From the NCBI GenBank assembly GCA_040878035.1, contig JBBDMX010000095.1:1-64000 (forward strand): a stretch of DNA of 64,000 bases, read 5' to 3'. This document shows positions 1 to 9,449 of this stretch, piece after piece (the first letter of the stretch is position 1; each line of letters begins with the position of its first letter). Source of the stretch: JBBDMX01 sp040878035 (GTDB lineage: Bacteria > Planctomycetota > Phycisphaerae > Phycisphaerales > Phycisphaeraceae). Made by a program: the position numbers and the translations under genes. The notes below the pieces were generated by a model. The model saw only the letters and a list, made by a program, of their open reading frames with translations, did no database searches and was not told the origin of the DNA.

Positions 1-430
1 CAAGGGGAATGCGCTCTGGGGCGACGAGCGCGACAACGAGGGTCACGAGGGTCAAGCCACGGCACCGGCCGCGGCTGAGCCCGTGCCGCGCCCCGAGCCT
101 GTGCCGCAACCCCCGCCCGCGGAGGCGGGTCCCGCGGCTTTAGCTCCATCATCATCTCTCCCACCCCAATCAACGCCCCCTGCATCAACTCCCTCAACTC
201 CCTCAACTCCGCTACCCCCATCAACTCCATTACCCTCGTCCGTGTCGTCACCCGCCGCGCGGACCGTGCCAACCAGCGCCGCGGTCTTCGTCCGCAACCT
301 GCTCATCCTGCTGGCGCTGCTGCTGGGCGGCATCCAAGACGCACCCGCCACGCTGGGGCCGACAACCGGCGATGGTCCAGATTTCCTCTCTTGGCGCCTC
401 GGCCGGCTCGCGCCGGCCGCCCATACCACG
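1..430 (+). other. Unassigned left edge with a Pro/Ser/Thr-rich open frame
   Basis: No complete gene is visible. Frame 2 of the plus strand is open from the window edge and reads an acidic start, a Pro/Ser/Thr-rich linker (about 110-240, containing TCAACTCCC-type units) and a hydrophobic run VRNLLILLALLLGG near 290-330. This could be the C-terminal tail of a membrane protein entering from the left. The frame runs on without a stop across the whole antisense of the sugar kinase, so its true end cannot be placed. It may instead be low-complexity intergenic DNA. No function is proposed. Confidence 0.25.
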
Positions 431-1369
431 CTACTTGACCATGTCCAGGATCGACTGCGGCAACGCCGGCGTGGCGCCGCGCTGGCCATGCACGAATGCC
501 CCGGCGTGATTCGCCAGCGTGACGATGCGCTCCAGCGGCCATCGCAAGAGCAGACCCACCAGAACGCCGGCGCTGGCGGCATCGCCCGCGCCCACGCCGT
601 CGGCGCCCTGGACAGGCGCATAGTTCGCCGGCTCGCCGACGATCGGTCCGCTGGCGGTGTAGGCGGTCATGCCCTGTTCACCTCGAGTGACGAACACCTG
701 CTTCAGCTTGAACTTCCGCAGCAGCGCCATGGCCTGCTGATCCACGGCCTCCGCGCTGTCCAACGGTGGCGCATCGATGCCCAACTCGCGATTGACGATC
801 TCCAGTTCGCGATGATTGAGCTTGGCCGCGGTGGCGTATTCGCAGCTTCGCCGCAGAATGCGGTGGTCGTAATAGTGCTGGCGCAGGTTGACATCAAAGA
901 GCCGGATGGCACGCTGGGCCACTTCCAGGAAACGCATGATGGCGTTGCGCGTCTGGGCCTCGCGCTGCGCCAGCGTGCCAAAGCACACGGCCTGGCAGCC
1001 GCGCGCCAGCGACTCGGCGTCCGGGTCGAACTGGAGCCAGTCCCACGCCACGTGGGCGGCGATGTCGTACTGCGGATCATGCGGATCGGTGGTGTCCACG
1101 TAGACCTGGCCAGTGCTTCGGTCCGGGTCGCTCTGGAGGAAGTCGGTGGTCATGCCGCGCTGCGCCAGGGCCTCGAGCAGTTGCCGGCCGAGGTTGTCCT
1201 GACCGATGCGGCTGACCACGACGCCGCGCCCGCCGCGCCCCAGCGCCAACTGATGGGCATGTACCGCCACATTCAACGGCGCGCCGCCCAGCACCTCCGG
1301 GGGGTCGCGGTCTGGAAAGACATCAAAGAGCGCTTCGCCCAACCCGACAATAGTGAATCGATCCGCCAT
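431..1369 (-). CDS. PfkB-family carbohydrate kinase (fructokinase-like)
   Basis: Predicted cytoplasmic ATP-dependent sugar kinase of the ribokinase/PfkB fold, 312 aa. It opens with a GLGEALFDVFPD strand, has the substrate-binding GGAPLNVAVHAHQL segment near residue 37, FDVNLRQHYYD in the middle and the signature GVGAGDAASAG near residue 255, which carries the anion hole and catalytic Asp. Length fits the family. The frame extends 48 codons further upstream, but that part is encoded by the GTGGARR repeat array, so the ATG at 1369 before ADRFTIVGLGE is preferred. The exact sugar is not known; the GGAPLNVA form is typical of bacterial fructokinases. The nearest same-strand gene is the rhomboid protease, upstream and separated by the repeat. 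Confidence 0.9.
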   Translation of the reverse strand: MADRFTIVGLGEALFDVFPDRDPPEVLGGAPLNVAVHAHQLALGRGGRGVVVSRIGQDNLGRQLLEALAQRGMTTDFLQSDPDRSTGQVYVDTTDPHDPQYDIAAHVAWDWLQFDPDAESLARGCQAVCFGTLAQREAQTRNAIMRFLEVAQRAIRLFDVNLRQHYYDHRILRRSCEYATAAKLNHRELEIVNRELGIDAPPLDSAEAVDQQAMALLRKFKLKQVFVTRGEQGMTAYTASGPIVGEPANYAPVQGADGVGAGDAASAGVLVGLLLRWPLERIVTLANHAGAFVHGQRGATPALPQSILDMVK

Positions 1370-1412
1370 GGCGCGTAGTAGATTAGCAGATGGGAGAAGG
1401 TGGAGGGGGAAG

Positions 1413-1515
1413 AGAGAGAGTGGAGAGTGGAGGGTGGAAGGTGGAAGGTGTTGCACGTCTTGCCGGCTAGCTCTCCACTTTCCACTGTCCACCCTCCATC
1501 CTCCACCCTCCACTC
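1413..1515. repeat. Heptamer palindromic array, GTGGARR type
   Basis: The left arm (about 1413-1450) is built of 7-nt units ending in GTG (GAGAGTG, GAGGGTG, GAAGGTG). The right arm (about 1471-1515) has the complementary units CTTTCCA, CTGTCCA, CCCTCCA and TCCTCCA. Positions 1-4 of each unit vary while TCCA is constant. The arms could fold back on each other. The array lies between the rhomboid stop codon (1518) and the kinase start (1369). Confidence 0.8.
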
Positions 1516-1517
1516 CG

Positions 1518-2681
1518 TCACCCCTTCACCTCGCCGATCGTCTGCCGGGCCAGCGCCAGTTGCTCGACATCGGTCAAGCGCGGCAGTGCCGAGGTCAGCA
1601 ACTCCAGTGCACGCTGACGGCGATTGAGGTAGCGGGCATAAAGCAGGCCCAGGATCAGCTCGACTTGCTCGCGCTGGGCGTAACGGGCGTAGGCATTGAG
1701 GAACAGCTCATACGCGCGGGCCGCCAGCTCGTAGCGTCCATCGGCGGTGAGCTGATTGGCCAGATCCAGTTGCTGCTGCTGGCTCATGACCTGCTTGCCG
1801 TCGATCTCGACGAGTCGTGCGTAAAGCTCGGCGGCGCGGGGCATGTCGTGCTGGGTGATGGCGTCGGCGACGGCGGCGCGCAGCTCCATGATCTGCCGGC
1901 TGGCCTCGGGCAACGGCTTGTCCGCCGCCACGGCCGTGCCCGCACCGGCCTGGCCCGGCGTGCCGCCATGTTCCCACGGCCGATAGCCCTGCCGGGTCAG
2001 CGCGGCGAACTGCGCCCGCCGCCGGCGCTGCTCGATCATCGACAAGAGATCGTAGGGCTCGCGCTCCAGCAGGCGCGTGGCCAGCAACGCCATGCCGATC
2101 GCAAAGCCGTAGGCATATCCCGCCAGATGGGCCGCATACGCCACCCGGCCGGCGCCCTGGAGCTGGAAGAACAGGTCCTGGGCGATCTGGAAAATGATCA
2201 GGTACATGCTGGAGATTTCAAACGCGCCGATGAAGATGAACCAGTAGACGATCGTCACGTTGCTCAAGGGAAACAGCGCCAGGTAGGCGCCGGTGACGGC
2301 ACAGACGGCGCCGCTGGCGCCCAGGGCCGGGTGCTGGTCCATCAACGTGTGGCCGATGCCCGCGATCACGCCCGCGCCCAGGTAGAACGCCAGGTAGCCG
2401 ACCTTGCCCAGGCGGTCCTCGACGCTGTTGCCAAAGACGTAGAGGAAGAGCATGTTGCCAAACACATGCCACATGTCGGCGTGCAGGAAGACGCTGGTGA
2501 TGAACTGGTAGGGCAGGCCGTGCCACGTGCGCGGCTGCATGGGCTGGAGCAGGTACGGCTCCAACGCCTGGGCATCGAGCGACTGCGTGAAGGCGAAGAC
2601 AGCGACGTTGGCGGCGATCAGCGCGTAGTTCACCCACGGCTTGTGCTGGAGTCGGCGATCGGTGCGAATGGGCAGGAACAT
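1518..2681 (-). CDS. Rhomboid family intramembrane serine protease with C-terminal helical repeat tail
   Basis: Integral membrane protease of 387 aa, expected to cleave substrate transmembrane segments. Residues 1-205 form the rhomboid core. HADMWHVFGNMLFL contains His72 and the oxyanion Asn76, GASGAV contains the catalytic Ser123, and YAAHLAGYAYGF contains the catalytic His185. The tail after about residue 210 is hydrophilic and has TPR-like helical pairs (AELYARLVEIDGKQVMSQ, YELAARAYELFLNAY), a layout common in planctomycetal rhomboids. Start ATG at 2681. The stop codon is 3 nt from the GTGGARR array. Confidence 0.93.
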   Translation of the reverse strand: MFLPIRTDRRLQHKPWVNYALIAANVAVFAFTQSLDAQALEPYLLQPMQPRTWHGLPYQFITSVFLHADMWHVFGNMLFLYVFGNSVEDRLGKVGYLAFYLGAGVIAGIGHTLMDQHPALGASGAVCAVTGAYLALFPLSNVTIVYWFIFIGAFEISSMYLIIFQIAQDLFFQLQGAGRVAYAAHLAGYAYGFAIGMALLATRLLEREPYDLLSMIEQRRRRAQFAALTRQGYRPWEHGGTPGQAGAGTAVAADKPLPEASRQIMELRAAVADAITQHDMPRAAELYARLVEIDGKQVMSQQQQLDLANQLTADGRYELAARAYELFLNAYARYAQREQVELILGLLYARYLNRRQRALELLTSALPRLTDVEQLALARQTIGEVKG

Positions 2682-2800
2682 GGGCCGGGCCGGTATGGCA
2701 AGTCAAGGCAAGTGGGCCGACTGCCGACCCAGTGGAGATCGGATTCTACGGGCGATGAGGGTGGGGGCACAATTGGGGGTTGCGTGGGGGGAAGGATCCC

Positions 2801-2870
2801 GGCCAAGCCAGAGGACTCGCATGGCCGGGCTTGGGGGGTTTGGCACTCGCATGGCCGGGCTTGGGGGATT
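2801..2870. repeat. CCCGGCCA palindrome and direct repeat
   Basis: A unit with CCCGGCCAAGCC on the left and ACTCGCATGGCCGGG on the right can fold back on itself. The ACTCGCATGGCCGGGCTTGG half is then repeated directly (about 2817-2837 and 2847-2867). The same palindrome recurs at 4722-4753 and 54373-54446, so it is a dispersed family. It sits in the intergenic gap between the zinc-ribbon gene and the rhomboid gene. Confidence 0.8.
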
Positions 2871-2891
2871 GATGCGCGGCCGAGGCGTGAC

Positions 2892-3464
2892 TCAGAGTTG
2901 CTGGAAGTACCACAGGCCCAGGAAGATGAGGCCGGCAATGAGGGCCAGGAGGGCTCCGAGCCAGGTGATGGCGCGGAATTGGCGTCGTGCCGCCTGTCGT
3001 CGCGCCAGGGCTGCGGGCGAGAGGCGGGTGGAGGCGGGCGTCTCGGGCCGGCTGCGCGGCATGGCGCGGCGGCTGGGCATGGCCGAGCCCGCATCCGACG
3101 ACGACAGATCAGGCATGTCGTCCGCCAGCGCGCCGTCCAGATCGTCAGACAACGGCATCACCTCGATGTCCGATTCGGCGGGGTCCACCTCGTCGTCCTC
3201 GATAGGCGTCGCCACCGCCAGCGCGGTGTCGTCGGATCGCCCCGCAGGCCGGCCCGCCTGTTCCATCGAGCGATGCACTTCGTCGTCGGGCAGAGCCTCG
3301 ACGACGCCATCGACCTCGCCCCCGCCGTCGCGCGCCAGGCGGGCAAAATGCTCGTGCTTGATCTGATAGCGCGTGCCGCAGTTGGTGCACGTCACCACCG
3401 CCCCGACCCGAACAAACGGAGCACGTGTGAGATGGCGGCAACTTGGACAGGTCAGTTGGTACAT
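2892..3464 (-). CDS. Zinc-ribbon protein with C-terminal transmembrane anchor
   Basis: 190 aa. The N-terminus has a zinc ribbon with two CxxC knuckles (CPSC at about 6-9 and CTNC near 27-30), so it probably binds one zinc ion. An acidic, low-complexity linker with many Asp, Glu and Ser follows (about 50-125), then an Arg/Ala-rich basic stretch and one transmembrane helix (TWLGALLALIAGLIFLGLWYF) at the extreme C-terminus. Start ATG at 3464 directly precedes YQLTCPSC; the longer open frame upstream is antisense to moaA. Such ribbon plus tail-anchor proteins are common in Planctomycetes. No specific role is assigned. Confidence 0.75.
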   Translation of the reverse strand: MYQLTCPSCRHLTRAPFVRVGAVVTCTNCGTRYQIKHEHFARLARDGGGEVDGVVEALPDDEVHRSMEQAGRPAGRSDDTALAVATPIEDDEVDPAESDIEVMPLSDDLDGALADDMPDLSSSDAGSAMPSRRAMPRSRPETPASTRLSPAALARRQAARRQFRAITWLGALLALIAGLIFLGLWYFQQL

Positions 3465-3487
3465 TCGACTGCAACACTTTAGCACAG

Positions 3488-3590
3488 GAAGAAGGAAGTA
3501 CGAAGTTCGACGGACGAAGTACGAACGGGGTGACGACTTCCGACTTGCGACTTCGCACTTCGCACTTCGCACTTCGTCCTCCACACTTCC
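3488..3590. repeat. Heptamer palindromic array, GAAGTAC type
   Basis: The left arm carries GAAGTAC-type units (GAAGTACGAAGT, GAAGTACGAA) and the right arm has the complementary series of CGACTTG/CGCACTT units. It lies in the divergent gap between the zinc-ribbon gene and moaA. The same family is found inside the 1312-aa secreted protein gene (27548-27620) and inside carB (52076-52237). Confidence 0.85.
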
Positions 3591-3611
3591 CTTGGCCCTA
3601 TAATTACGACC

Positions 3612-4652
3612 ATGACCGTCGCCTTGCCCATTTTCGACACCCAGCCGCAACGGCCGGCATTCGCCCAGGGCCCGCGCAGCCTCGCGGCCGTGAAGCTGCT
3701 GCGCATCAGCGTCACCGACCGCTGCAATCTGCGTTGCGTCTACTGCATGCCGGAAGAGGGCGTGACGTTTGAGCCGCAGGACGATCTGCTCTCGGCGGAT
3801 CAGCTCATCGCCGTGGCCGCCGCGGCCCGGCAGGCGGGCGTCACGCACTTCAAGATCACCGGCGGTGAGCCGACCATTCGCCCCGACGTCGTGGACATCG
3901 TGCGCGGCATCGCGGCGCTGGATCCTGTCGACCTGTCCATGACCACCAACGGCATGCTGCTGGATCGGCTGGCGCCGGCGCTGCGTGACGCGGGGCTGGA
4001 CCGGCTGACCATCAGTTGGGATTCGATGCAGCCGGCGCGCTTTTCGCGGATCGTGGGCGGCCGCATGGGCAGCGACGCTCTGGACCGACTGCGCCGCGGG
4101 ATCGATGCGGCGGTGGACGCCGGCTTTGTTCGCCTCAAGATCAACGTGGTGGTCATGGCGGGCATCAACGACGACGAGGTGGCGAACTTTGCCCGGCTGA
4201 CGCTGGCGCGGCCGTGGACGGTGCGCTTCATCGAGTACATGCCGCTGGGGGAGAGCCGGCTGCTGGATGAGGCCGCCGAGCGTCTGGTGGATAATGCCGT
4301 GATTCGACGCTGCATCGCCGCGGAGTTGGGCGAGCTGGTGCCGGTGTCGCGCGGCAGCGAGGCGGGGGTGGGTCCGGCGGAGGTGTATTGCCTGGCGGGG
4401 GCCGCGGGCCGGCTGGGCTTCATCAGCGCCATGAGCCGGCCGTTCTGCGAAACCTGCAATCGCCTGCGCCTGACCGCCACCGGCGAGCTGCGCAGTTGCC
4501 TGTTCGACGGCGGGGAAGTCAGCGTGCTGCCCGCCCTGGATCCCTCGCCGCGCCTTGGCGAACTGATCGACATGATGCGCCGCTGCGTGAGCCTCAAGCC
4601 CGAGGTGCACTCGCAGCACGGCAACCGCGCGATGAGCCAGTTGGGAGGGTAA
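3612..4652 (+). CDS. moaA: GTP 3',8-cyclase MoaA (molybdenum cofactor biosynthesis)
   Basis: Radical SAM enzyme of 346 aa catalysing the first step of molybdopterin synthesis, conversion of GTP to 3',8-cyclo-GTP. The N-terminal 4Fe-4S cluster motif is CNLRCVYC (about residue 38) in the context RISVTDRC. GGEP follows (HFKITGGEPTIRPD), then LSMTTNG. The C-terminal second cluster ligands are FCETCNRLRLTATGELRSC. The protein ends SQLGG, matching the conserved Gly-Gly tail of MoaA. A TATAAT box at 3599-3604 lies only about 7 nt before the ATG, so the transcript may be leaderless; no good -35 is seen. No other Moa gene is in the window. A TTTCTGA array begins right after the stop codon. Confidence 0.96.
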   Translation: MTVALPIFDTQPQRPAFAQGPRSLAAVKLLRISVTDRCNLRCVYCMPEEGVTFEPQDDLLSADQLIAVAAAARQAGVTHFKITGGEPTIRPDVVDIVRGIAALDPVDLSMTTNGMLLDRLAPALRDAGLDRLTISWDSMQPARFSRIVGGRMGSDALDRLRRGIDAAVDAGFVRLKINVVVMAGINDDEVANFARLTLARPWTVRFIEYMPLGESRLLDEAAERLVDNAVIRRCIAAELGELVPVSRGSEAGVGPAEVYCLAGAAGRLGFISAMSRPFCETCNRLRLTATGELRSCLFDGGEVSVLPALDPSPRLGELIDMMRRCVSLKPEVHSQHGNRAMSQLGG

Positions 4653-4657
4653 GGAGA

Positions 4658-4691
4658 ATTTCTGATTTCTGATTTCTGATTTCTGATTTCA
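4658..4691. repeat. TTTCTGA heptamer array
   Basis: Roughly four and a half tandem copies of the 7-nt unit TTTCTGA begin 6 nt after the moaA stop codon. Because the unit length is not a multiple of three and contains TGA, the array puts stop codons in all three plus-strand frames. The related stop-free unit TTTCGGA is the one found inside an open frame at 16.6 kb. Confidence 0.8.
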
Positions 4692-4721
4692 GATCTCCGA
4701 TTGTTTATTTGCCAGCGCAAG

Positions 4722-4753
4722 CCCGGCCATGCGAGTCTTCTCGCTTGGCCGGG
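4722..4753. repeat. CCCGGCCA-family hairpin
   Basis: Arms of 14 nt (CCCGGCCATGCGAG and CTCGCTTGGCCGGG) pair with one mismatch around a TCTT loop. It belongs to the same dispersed family as 2801-2870 and 54373-54446. It lies between the convergent ends of moaA and the lipoprotein gene, so it could also act as a bidirectional transcription barrier, although no T-tract follows. Confidence 0.7.
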
Positions 4754-4817
4754 ATCCGCGTCCGGGCCATCGCCGGCTTCCACCGCGCCGTCGTCGCGAG
4801 CGTCCACCGCCCCGCGC

Positions 4818-5621
4818 TCAGCGAACTTCGACAAGAAAACTGCGCTGCTCCTGGGGTTTGCCGTCCACCATGTCGATGATTTTCCGGCCATCGCCCAGGT
4901 TATGCGGATAGCGCTTTTGGAGTTCGATAATGCGTGGCCCGTAGGCCCATTGCTGCCCTTGGAGGACAAAGTCCTCGTCGCTGAACAGCTCCAGCGTCAC
5001 CAGCGAACGATTGGGGCCGTGGTAGTAGTAAGCCTGCTCGCCCTCGCCGCGGAGTTTGCGCACCTGCTCTTCGGCGGCCTTGCGGAAGTTCTTGCCATAG
5101 TGCTCGTCGTAGAAGCCGATCTGGAGCGTGTACATGCCGGCGTATTGCGCGACATCCCATTCGCTGATGGCGTTGGCCTTGCCGGTGGGATTGGCCAGGG
5201 GCACCAGCTGCGCCGTGGCGAAGGAGGGCACGCCGTCGAGCTTGAGCTTGCGGATCTGCGCCAGGTCGGCCGCGGCCTGGTCCACATCGGGCGCCGGATA
5301 GCGCCCGCGCAGGACCACGGTGGTCACGCCGGTGTCCTTGATCCAGGTGTCGTTGATGCCCGCTTCGCGCGACAGGCGGCGGACCAGTTCCGTGGATTGG
5401 TTCCACCGGCTCTGGCCTTCGTAACGCTGGATGAGGATGGCGTAACCCTCGCCGGTTTCCACGGGCTCGTCGCGCTGGTCGCGGCGGGGCCGGTTCTCCT
5501 CCGCCATGGCGCGCATGGGACCCCAGCCGTCGTACACGACGCGGCGCGACATCTGGCAGCCTCCCAACAGCGCGATCCCGGCTGCAAGGATCAGCAGGCA
5601 GTTCAATCGGTGTTTCATCAT
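4818..5621 (-). CDS. Hypothetical exported lipoprotein
   Basis: 267 aa from ATG-ATG at 5621/5618. The signal peptide MMKHRLNCLLILAAGIALLGGC ends in a lipobox (LGGC). The mature protein is mostly hydrophilic with a segment rich in charged residues near the start (ENRPRRDQRDEP) and a central part that looks like a repeated mixed alpha/beta module (YAILIQRYEGQ; TTVVLRGRYPAPDVDQAA; TLQIGFYDEHYGKNF). This may be an SPOR-like fold, but no confident family match is made. The open frame extends 36 codons upstream without signal-peptide character, so the internal start is chosen. It is divergent from the ArsR-methyltransferase gene. Confidence 0.75.
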   Translation of the reverse strand: MMKHRLNCLLILAAGIALLGGCQMSRRVVYDGWGPMRAMAEENRPRRDQRDEPVETGEGYAILIQRYEGQSRWNQSTELVRRLSREAGINDTWIKDTGVTTVVLRGRYPAPDVDQAAADLAQIRKLKLDGVPSFATAQLVPLANPTGKANAISEWDVAQYAGMYTLQIGFYDEHYGKNFRKAAEEQVRKLRGEGEQAYYYHGPNRSLVTLELFSDEDFVLQGQQWAYGPRIIELQKRYPHNLGDGRKIIDMVDGKPQEQRSFLVEVR

Positions 5622-5746
5622 GCAGGCCAAACCGGCTGGGCAGGCCCGGAACCAGGGAGAGTTTACGCCCCGCGGCGCCGGCAGGCAATGCCCGCGGAAG
5701 TTGACCGGAGCGTGTTTCCTGTTTACCATTCCATCCGGATTAAGTG

Positions 5747-6697
5747 ATGATTAAAACCGCCCAACCTGATGCCCTGCTGGGGTGGATGGACAGCCTCGCC
5801 GATGCGACGCGGCTGCGCCTCTTGCGCCTGTTGGAGCGGCAGGAAATGGGCGTCGCCGAGTTGTGCGACGTGGTGCAGATGCCCCAGTCCACGGTGAGCC
5901 GGCACCTCAAGGTGCTGGCGGATCAGGGCTGGGTGCGCAACCGCCGCGAGGGCACGACCAACCTGTACCAGATGACGCTGGACGAGTTGGAGCCGGCGGC
6001 ACGCAAGCTCTGGGTGCTGGCGCGGGAGCAGACCGCCGACTGGTCCGCCATCGAGCAGGACCAGCTTCGCCTCCAGCGGGTGCTGGCGCGGCGGCAGAAG
6101 GATCCACGCGCCTTTTTTGACACCGCCGCCGGCCAATGGGACAGCCTGCGCGACGAGCTTTATGGCCGCTACTTTTCCGCCGAGGCCCTGCTGGCGCTTC
6201 TGCCGGGCCACTGGGTCGTCGCCGACTTAGGCTGCGGCACCGGCGCCATGACCGCGCAACTGGCGGGCCACGTCCGACAGGTCATCGGCGTGGACCAGTC
6301 CCCCGCCATGCTCGCCGCGGCCCGCAAGCGCATCGGCAAGGCACGCAATGTCGAGCTGCGCAAGGGCACGCTCGAAGCGCTGCCCCTGGACGATGAGGCC
6401 TGCGACGCCGTCATGCTCGTGCTGGTGCTGACCTATGTGACCGACGTGGCCGCGGTGCTGGCCGAGGCGGCCCGCGTGCTCAAGCCGGGAGGCAAAGCGG
6501 TGATCATCGACCTGCTGCGTCACGACCGCGAGGACTTTCGCCGGCTGATGGGCCAGCAAATGCCCGGCTTTGAGCCGCATCGCCTGCATCAGTTGCTCGA
6601 CAGCGCGGGCCTGAAGCCGCTGACCCTCGCCCCCCTGCCGCCGGACACCCAAGCCAAAGGCCCTGCCCTGCTGCTGGCCACAGCGACCAAACCGTAG
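5747..6697 (+). CDS. ArsR-family regulator fused to SAM-dependent methyltransferase (SahR-like candidate)
   Basis: 316 aa with two domains. Residues 1-95 are an ArsR/SmtB winged helix (LADATRLRLLRLLE; recognition helix MPQSTVSRHLKVLADQGWV; wing NRREGTTNLYQM). Residues about 120-316 are a class I methyltransferase with the SAM-binding motif VVADLGCGTGAM, the acidic strand-2 end VIGVDQSP and KPGGKAVIID. It lies 40 nt upstream of ahcY on the same strand. In Proteobacteria ArsR-type SahR proteins, some carrying a methyltransferase domain, sense S-adenosylhomocysteine and control ahcY and methionine-cycle genes. The context makes the same role likely here, but this is inference. No metal-binding Cys cluster is seen in the recognition helix. 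A GTG one codon earlier (5744) is the alternative start. Confidence 0.85.
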   Translation: MIKTAQPDALLGWMDSLADATRLRLLRLLERQEMGVAELCDVVQMPQSTVSRHLKVLADQGWVRNRREGTTNLYQMTLDELEPAARKLWVLAREQTADWSAIEQDQLRLQRVLARRQKDPRAFFDTAAGQWDSLRDELYGRYFSAEALLALLPGHWVVADLGCGTGAMTAQLAGHVRQVIGVDQSPAMLAAARKRIGKARNVELRKGTLEALPLDDEACDAVMLVLVLTYVTDVAAVLAEAARVLKPGGKAVIIDLLRHDREDFRRLMGQQMPGFEPHRLHQLLDSAGLKPLTLAPLPPDTQAKGPALLLATATKP

Positions 6698-6737
6698 AAC
6701 CCGCAACCCTGAATCAAACCTCACGGAGATTTGACCG

Positions 6738-8312
<1,575 letters not shown>

Positions 8313-8388
8313 AAAACCGCGCGCGGCTTGGCGTCATCACAAACCAAGCGGGTACATGACACCGGACGCGGGGCTTGGCTCCCGGGTC

Positions 8389-8418
8389 TGAGGCCCAAAG
8401 GGCCGCCTTTGGGCCTCA
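8389..8418 (+). terminator. Perfect 13-bp hairpin after ahcY
   Basis: TGAGGCCCAAAGG and CCTTTGGGCCTCA pair perfectly around a GCCG loop. It lies 76 nt after the ahcY stop codon and could end the transcript. There is no T-tract, so a dispersed palindrome is an equal alternative; the next 260 nt hold more palindromes of the same style. Confidence 0.5.
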
Positions 8419-8453
8419 AGCAAGCGCGCCGACCGTGCCGACTGTGGCGGAGA

Positions 8454-8680
8454 GTTGGTAGGCCCGAAGGGCCGGCCATTCCTCAGCCCAGGGCAACGCC
8501 CTGGGTTGATCGGTCCGACGGATGATCGGCGGCCTGAAAGGCCGCGTGGTCTTGATCGCCGCGTGAATGGCGGGGCGCCGGCGAGCTATCGCGCCCCGTT
8601 GGGGCTGAGCCCCTGCGCGCCCTGTCACCCAGGGCGTTGCCCTGGGCTGAGGGAGGTTCGGCCCTTGGGGCCTGCAAACG
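8454..8680. repeat. Composite block of GC-rich palindromes
   Basis: The 457-nt gap between ahcY and the next gene has no credible gene. It contains two inverted copies of a 20-nt unit, AGCCCAGGGCAACGCCCTGG near 8486 and the reverse form CCAGGGCGTTGCCCTGGGCT near 8630. Between them are small palindromes such as GCCCGAAGGGC, GGCCTGAAAGGCC and GCCCCGTTGGGGCTGAGCCCC. Similar blocks are frequent in planctomycetal intergenic DNA as far as I know. Short open frames here are by-products of the palindromes. Confidence 0.75.
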
Positions 8681-8769
8681 AGCCCGCCCCAGGCGTCACG
8701 CACCCAGACCCACCACGGGACAGACTCGACCATTGCCCCGCACTCCGCGCGGGCTTAGGATTGGGGGAC

Positions 8770-9351
8770 ATGCCGCCCAAACCGCTTATCCAATCGCCGA
8801 CGAAGCGCCGCGCGGTCATCGCCGCCGCCATGGTGGTCTTCATGATCGGCTCGCTGGCGTGGGCGGCGCTGCTGAGCGTGAGTCATCGCGTTGACGTCGG
8901 CGGGCTGAGCGTCGAGGTGCCCCGATCATGGAAGGCGCGGAAGGCCGACCACCAGGTGTTTGACCACGCGATGGAATTCACCCTGCTCGACGACCCGCCC
9001 GAAACGGTGACCCTGGGCGCGCTAGCGCCCGGCAAGGCGGCGTCGCTCACCGATGCCGCCGCCGCGGTGCTCCTGGACGTGGCGGCCGATTCGACGGAAC
9101 TGAGCGTTGCAGCGCGCAGGCCGATCCACGCCGGGCCGCTCAAGGGCGTGCAGATCGCCTTCGTGGGACGCGCCACCAGCCAGGCGATGATCCCGCAGTA
9201 CCTCATCGCCATCCTCACCGACGAGAGCCGCTATTGGGCGATCGTCGTCCAAGACTGGGCGTTCGTCGATCCGTACACCGGCCGCCTGCACAGCACCGGT
9301 CGCAATGCGGCATTGATGGAGCAGGTTCTGGCGAAAGTGGCCGTGGAGTGA
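8770..9351 (+). CDS. Small membrane-anchored exported protein (PsbP/DcrB-like domain)
   Basis: 193 aa. One N-terminal transmembrane helix (AVIAAAMVVFMIGSLAWAALL) follows a short basic cytoplasmic start. The rest is extracytoplasmic and resembles the compact alpha/beta PsbP/DcrB-type fold (GGLSVEVPRSWKA; EFTLLDDPPETVTLGAL; SRYWAIVVQDW). The start ATG at 8770 is preceded by a G-rich sequence; the longer frame upstream is made of palindromic repeats. The next gene, 98 nt downstream, encodes a larger secreted protein whose N-terminal half has a similar pattern, so the two may work together. Family assignment is tentative. Confidence 0.7.
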   Translation: MPPKPLIQSPTKRRAVIAAAMVVFMIGSLAWAALLSVSHRVDVGGLSVEVPRSWKARKADHQVFDHAMEFTLLDDPPETVTLGALAPGKAASLTDAAAAVLLDVAADSTELSVAARRPIHAGPLKGVQIAFVGRATSQAMIPQYLIAILTDESRYWAIVVQDWAFVDPYTGRLHSTGRNAALMEQVLAKVAVE

Positions 9352-9449
9352 TCACCAGGCGCTGCGCCGCCGACTCGCCGGACCATGCCCCAGCAAAAGC
9401 ACCCGCAAAAGAAGGATCGGCAGCCTCACGTAAGCCGATACATAAAGCC

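Noticed and set aside
83..1378. Long plus-strand open frame across the sugar kinase
   Set aside because: Most of it is antisense to a PfkB kinase with clear family motifs. Only the part before 430 could be real, and it is listed as unassigned.
1353..3482. 709-codon plus-strand open frame
   Set aside because: Antisense to the rhomboid and zinc-ribbon genes; composition is typical of shadow frames in GC-rich DNA.
6698..6737. SAH or SAM riboswitch upstream of ahcY
   Set aside because: The gap is only 40 nt and lacks the structure needed; the ArsR-methyltransferase fusion is a better regulatory candidate.
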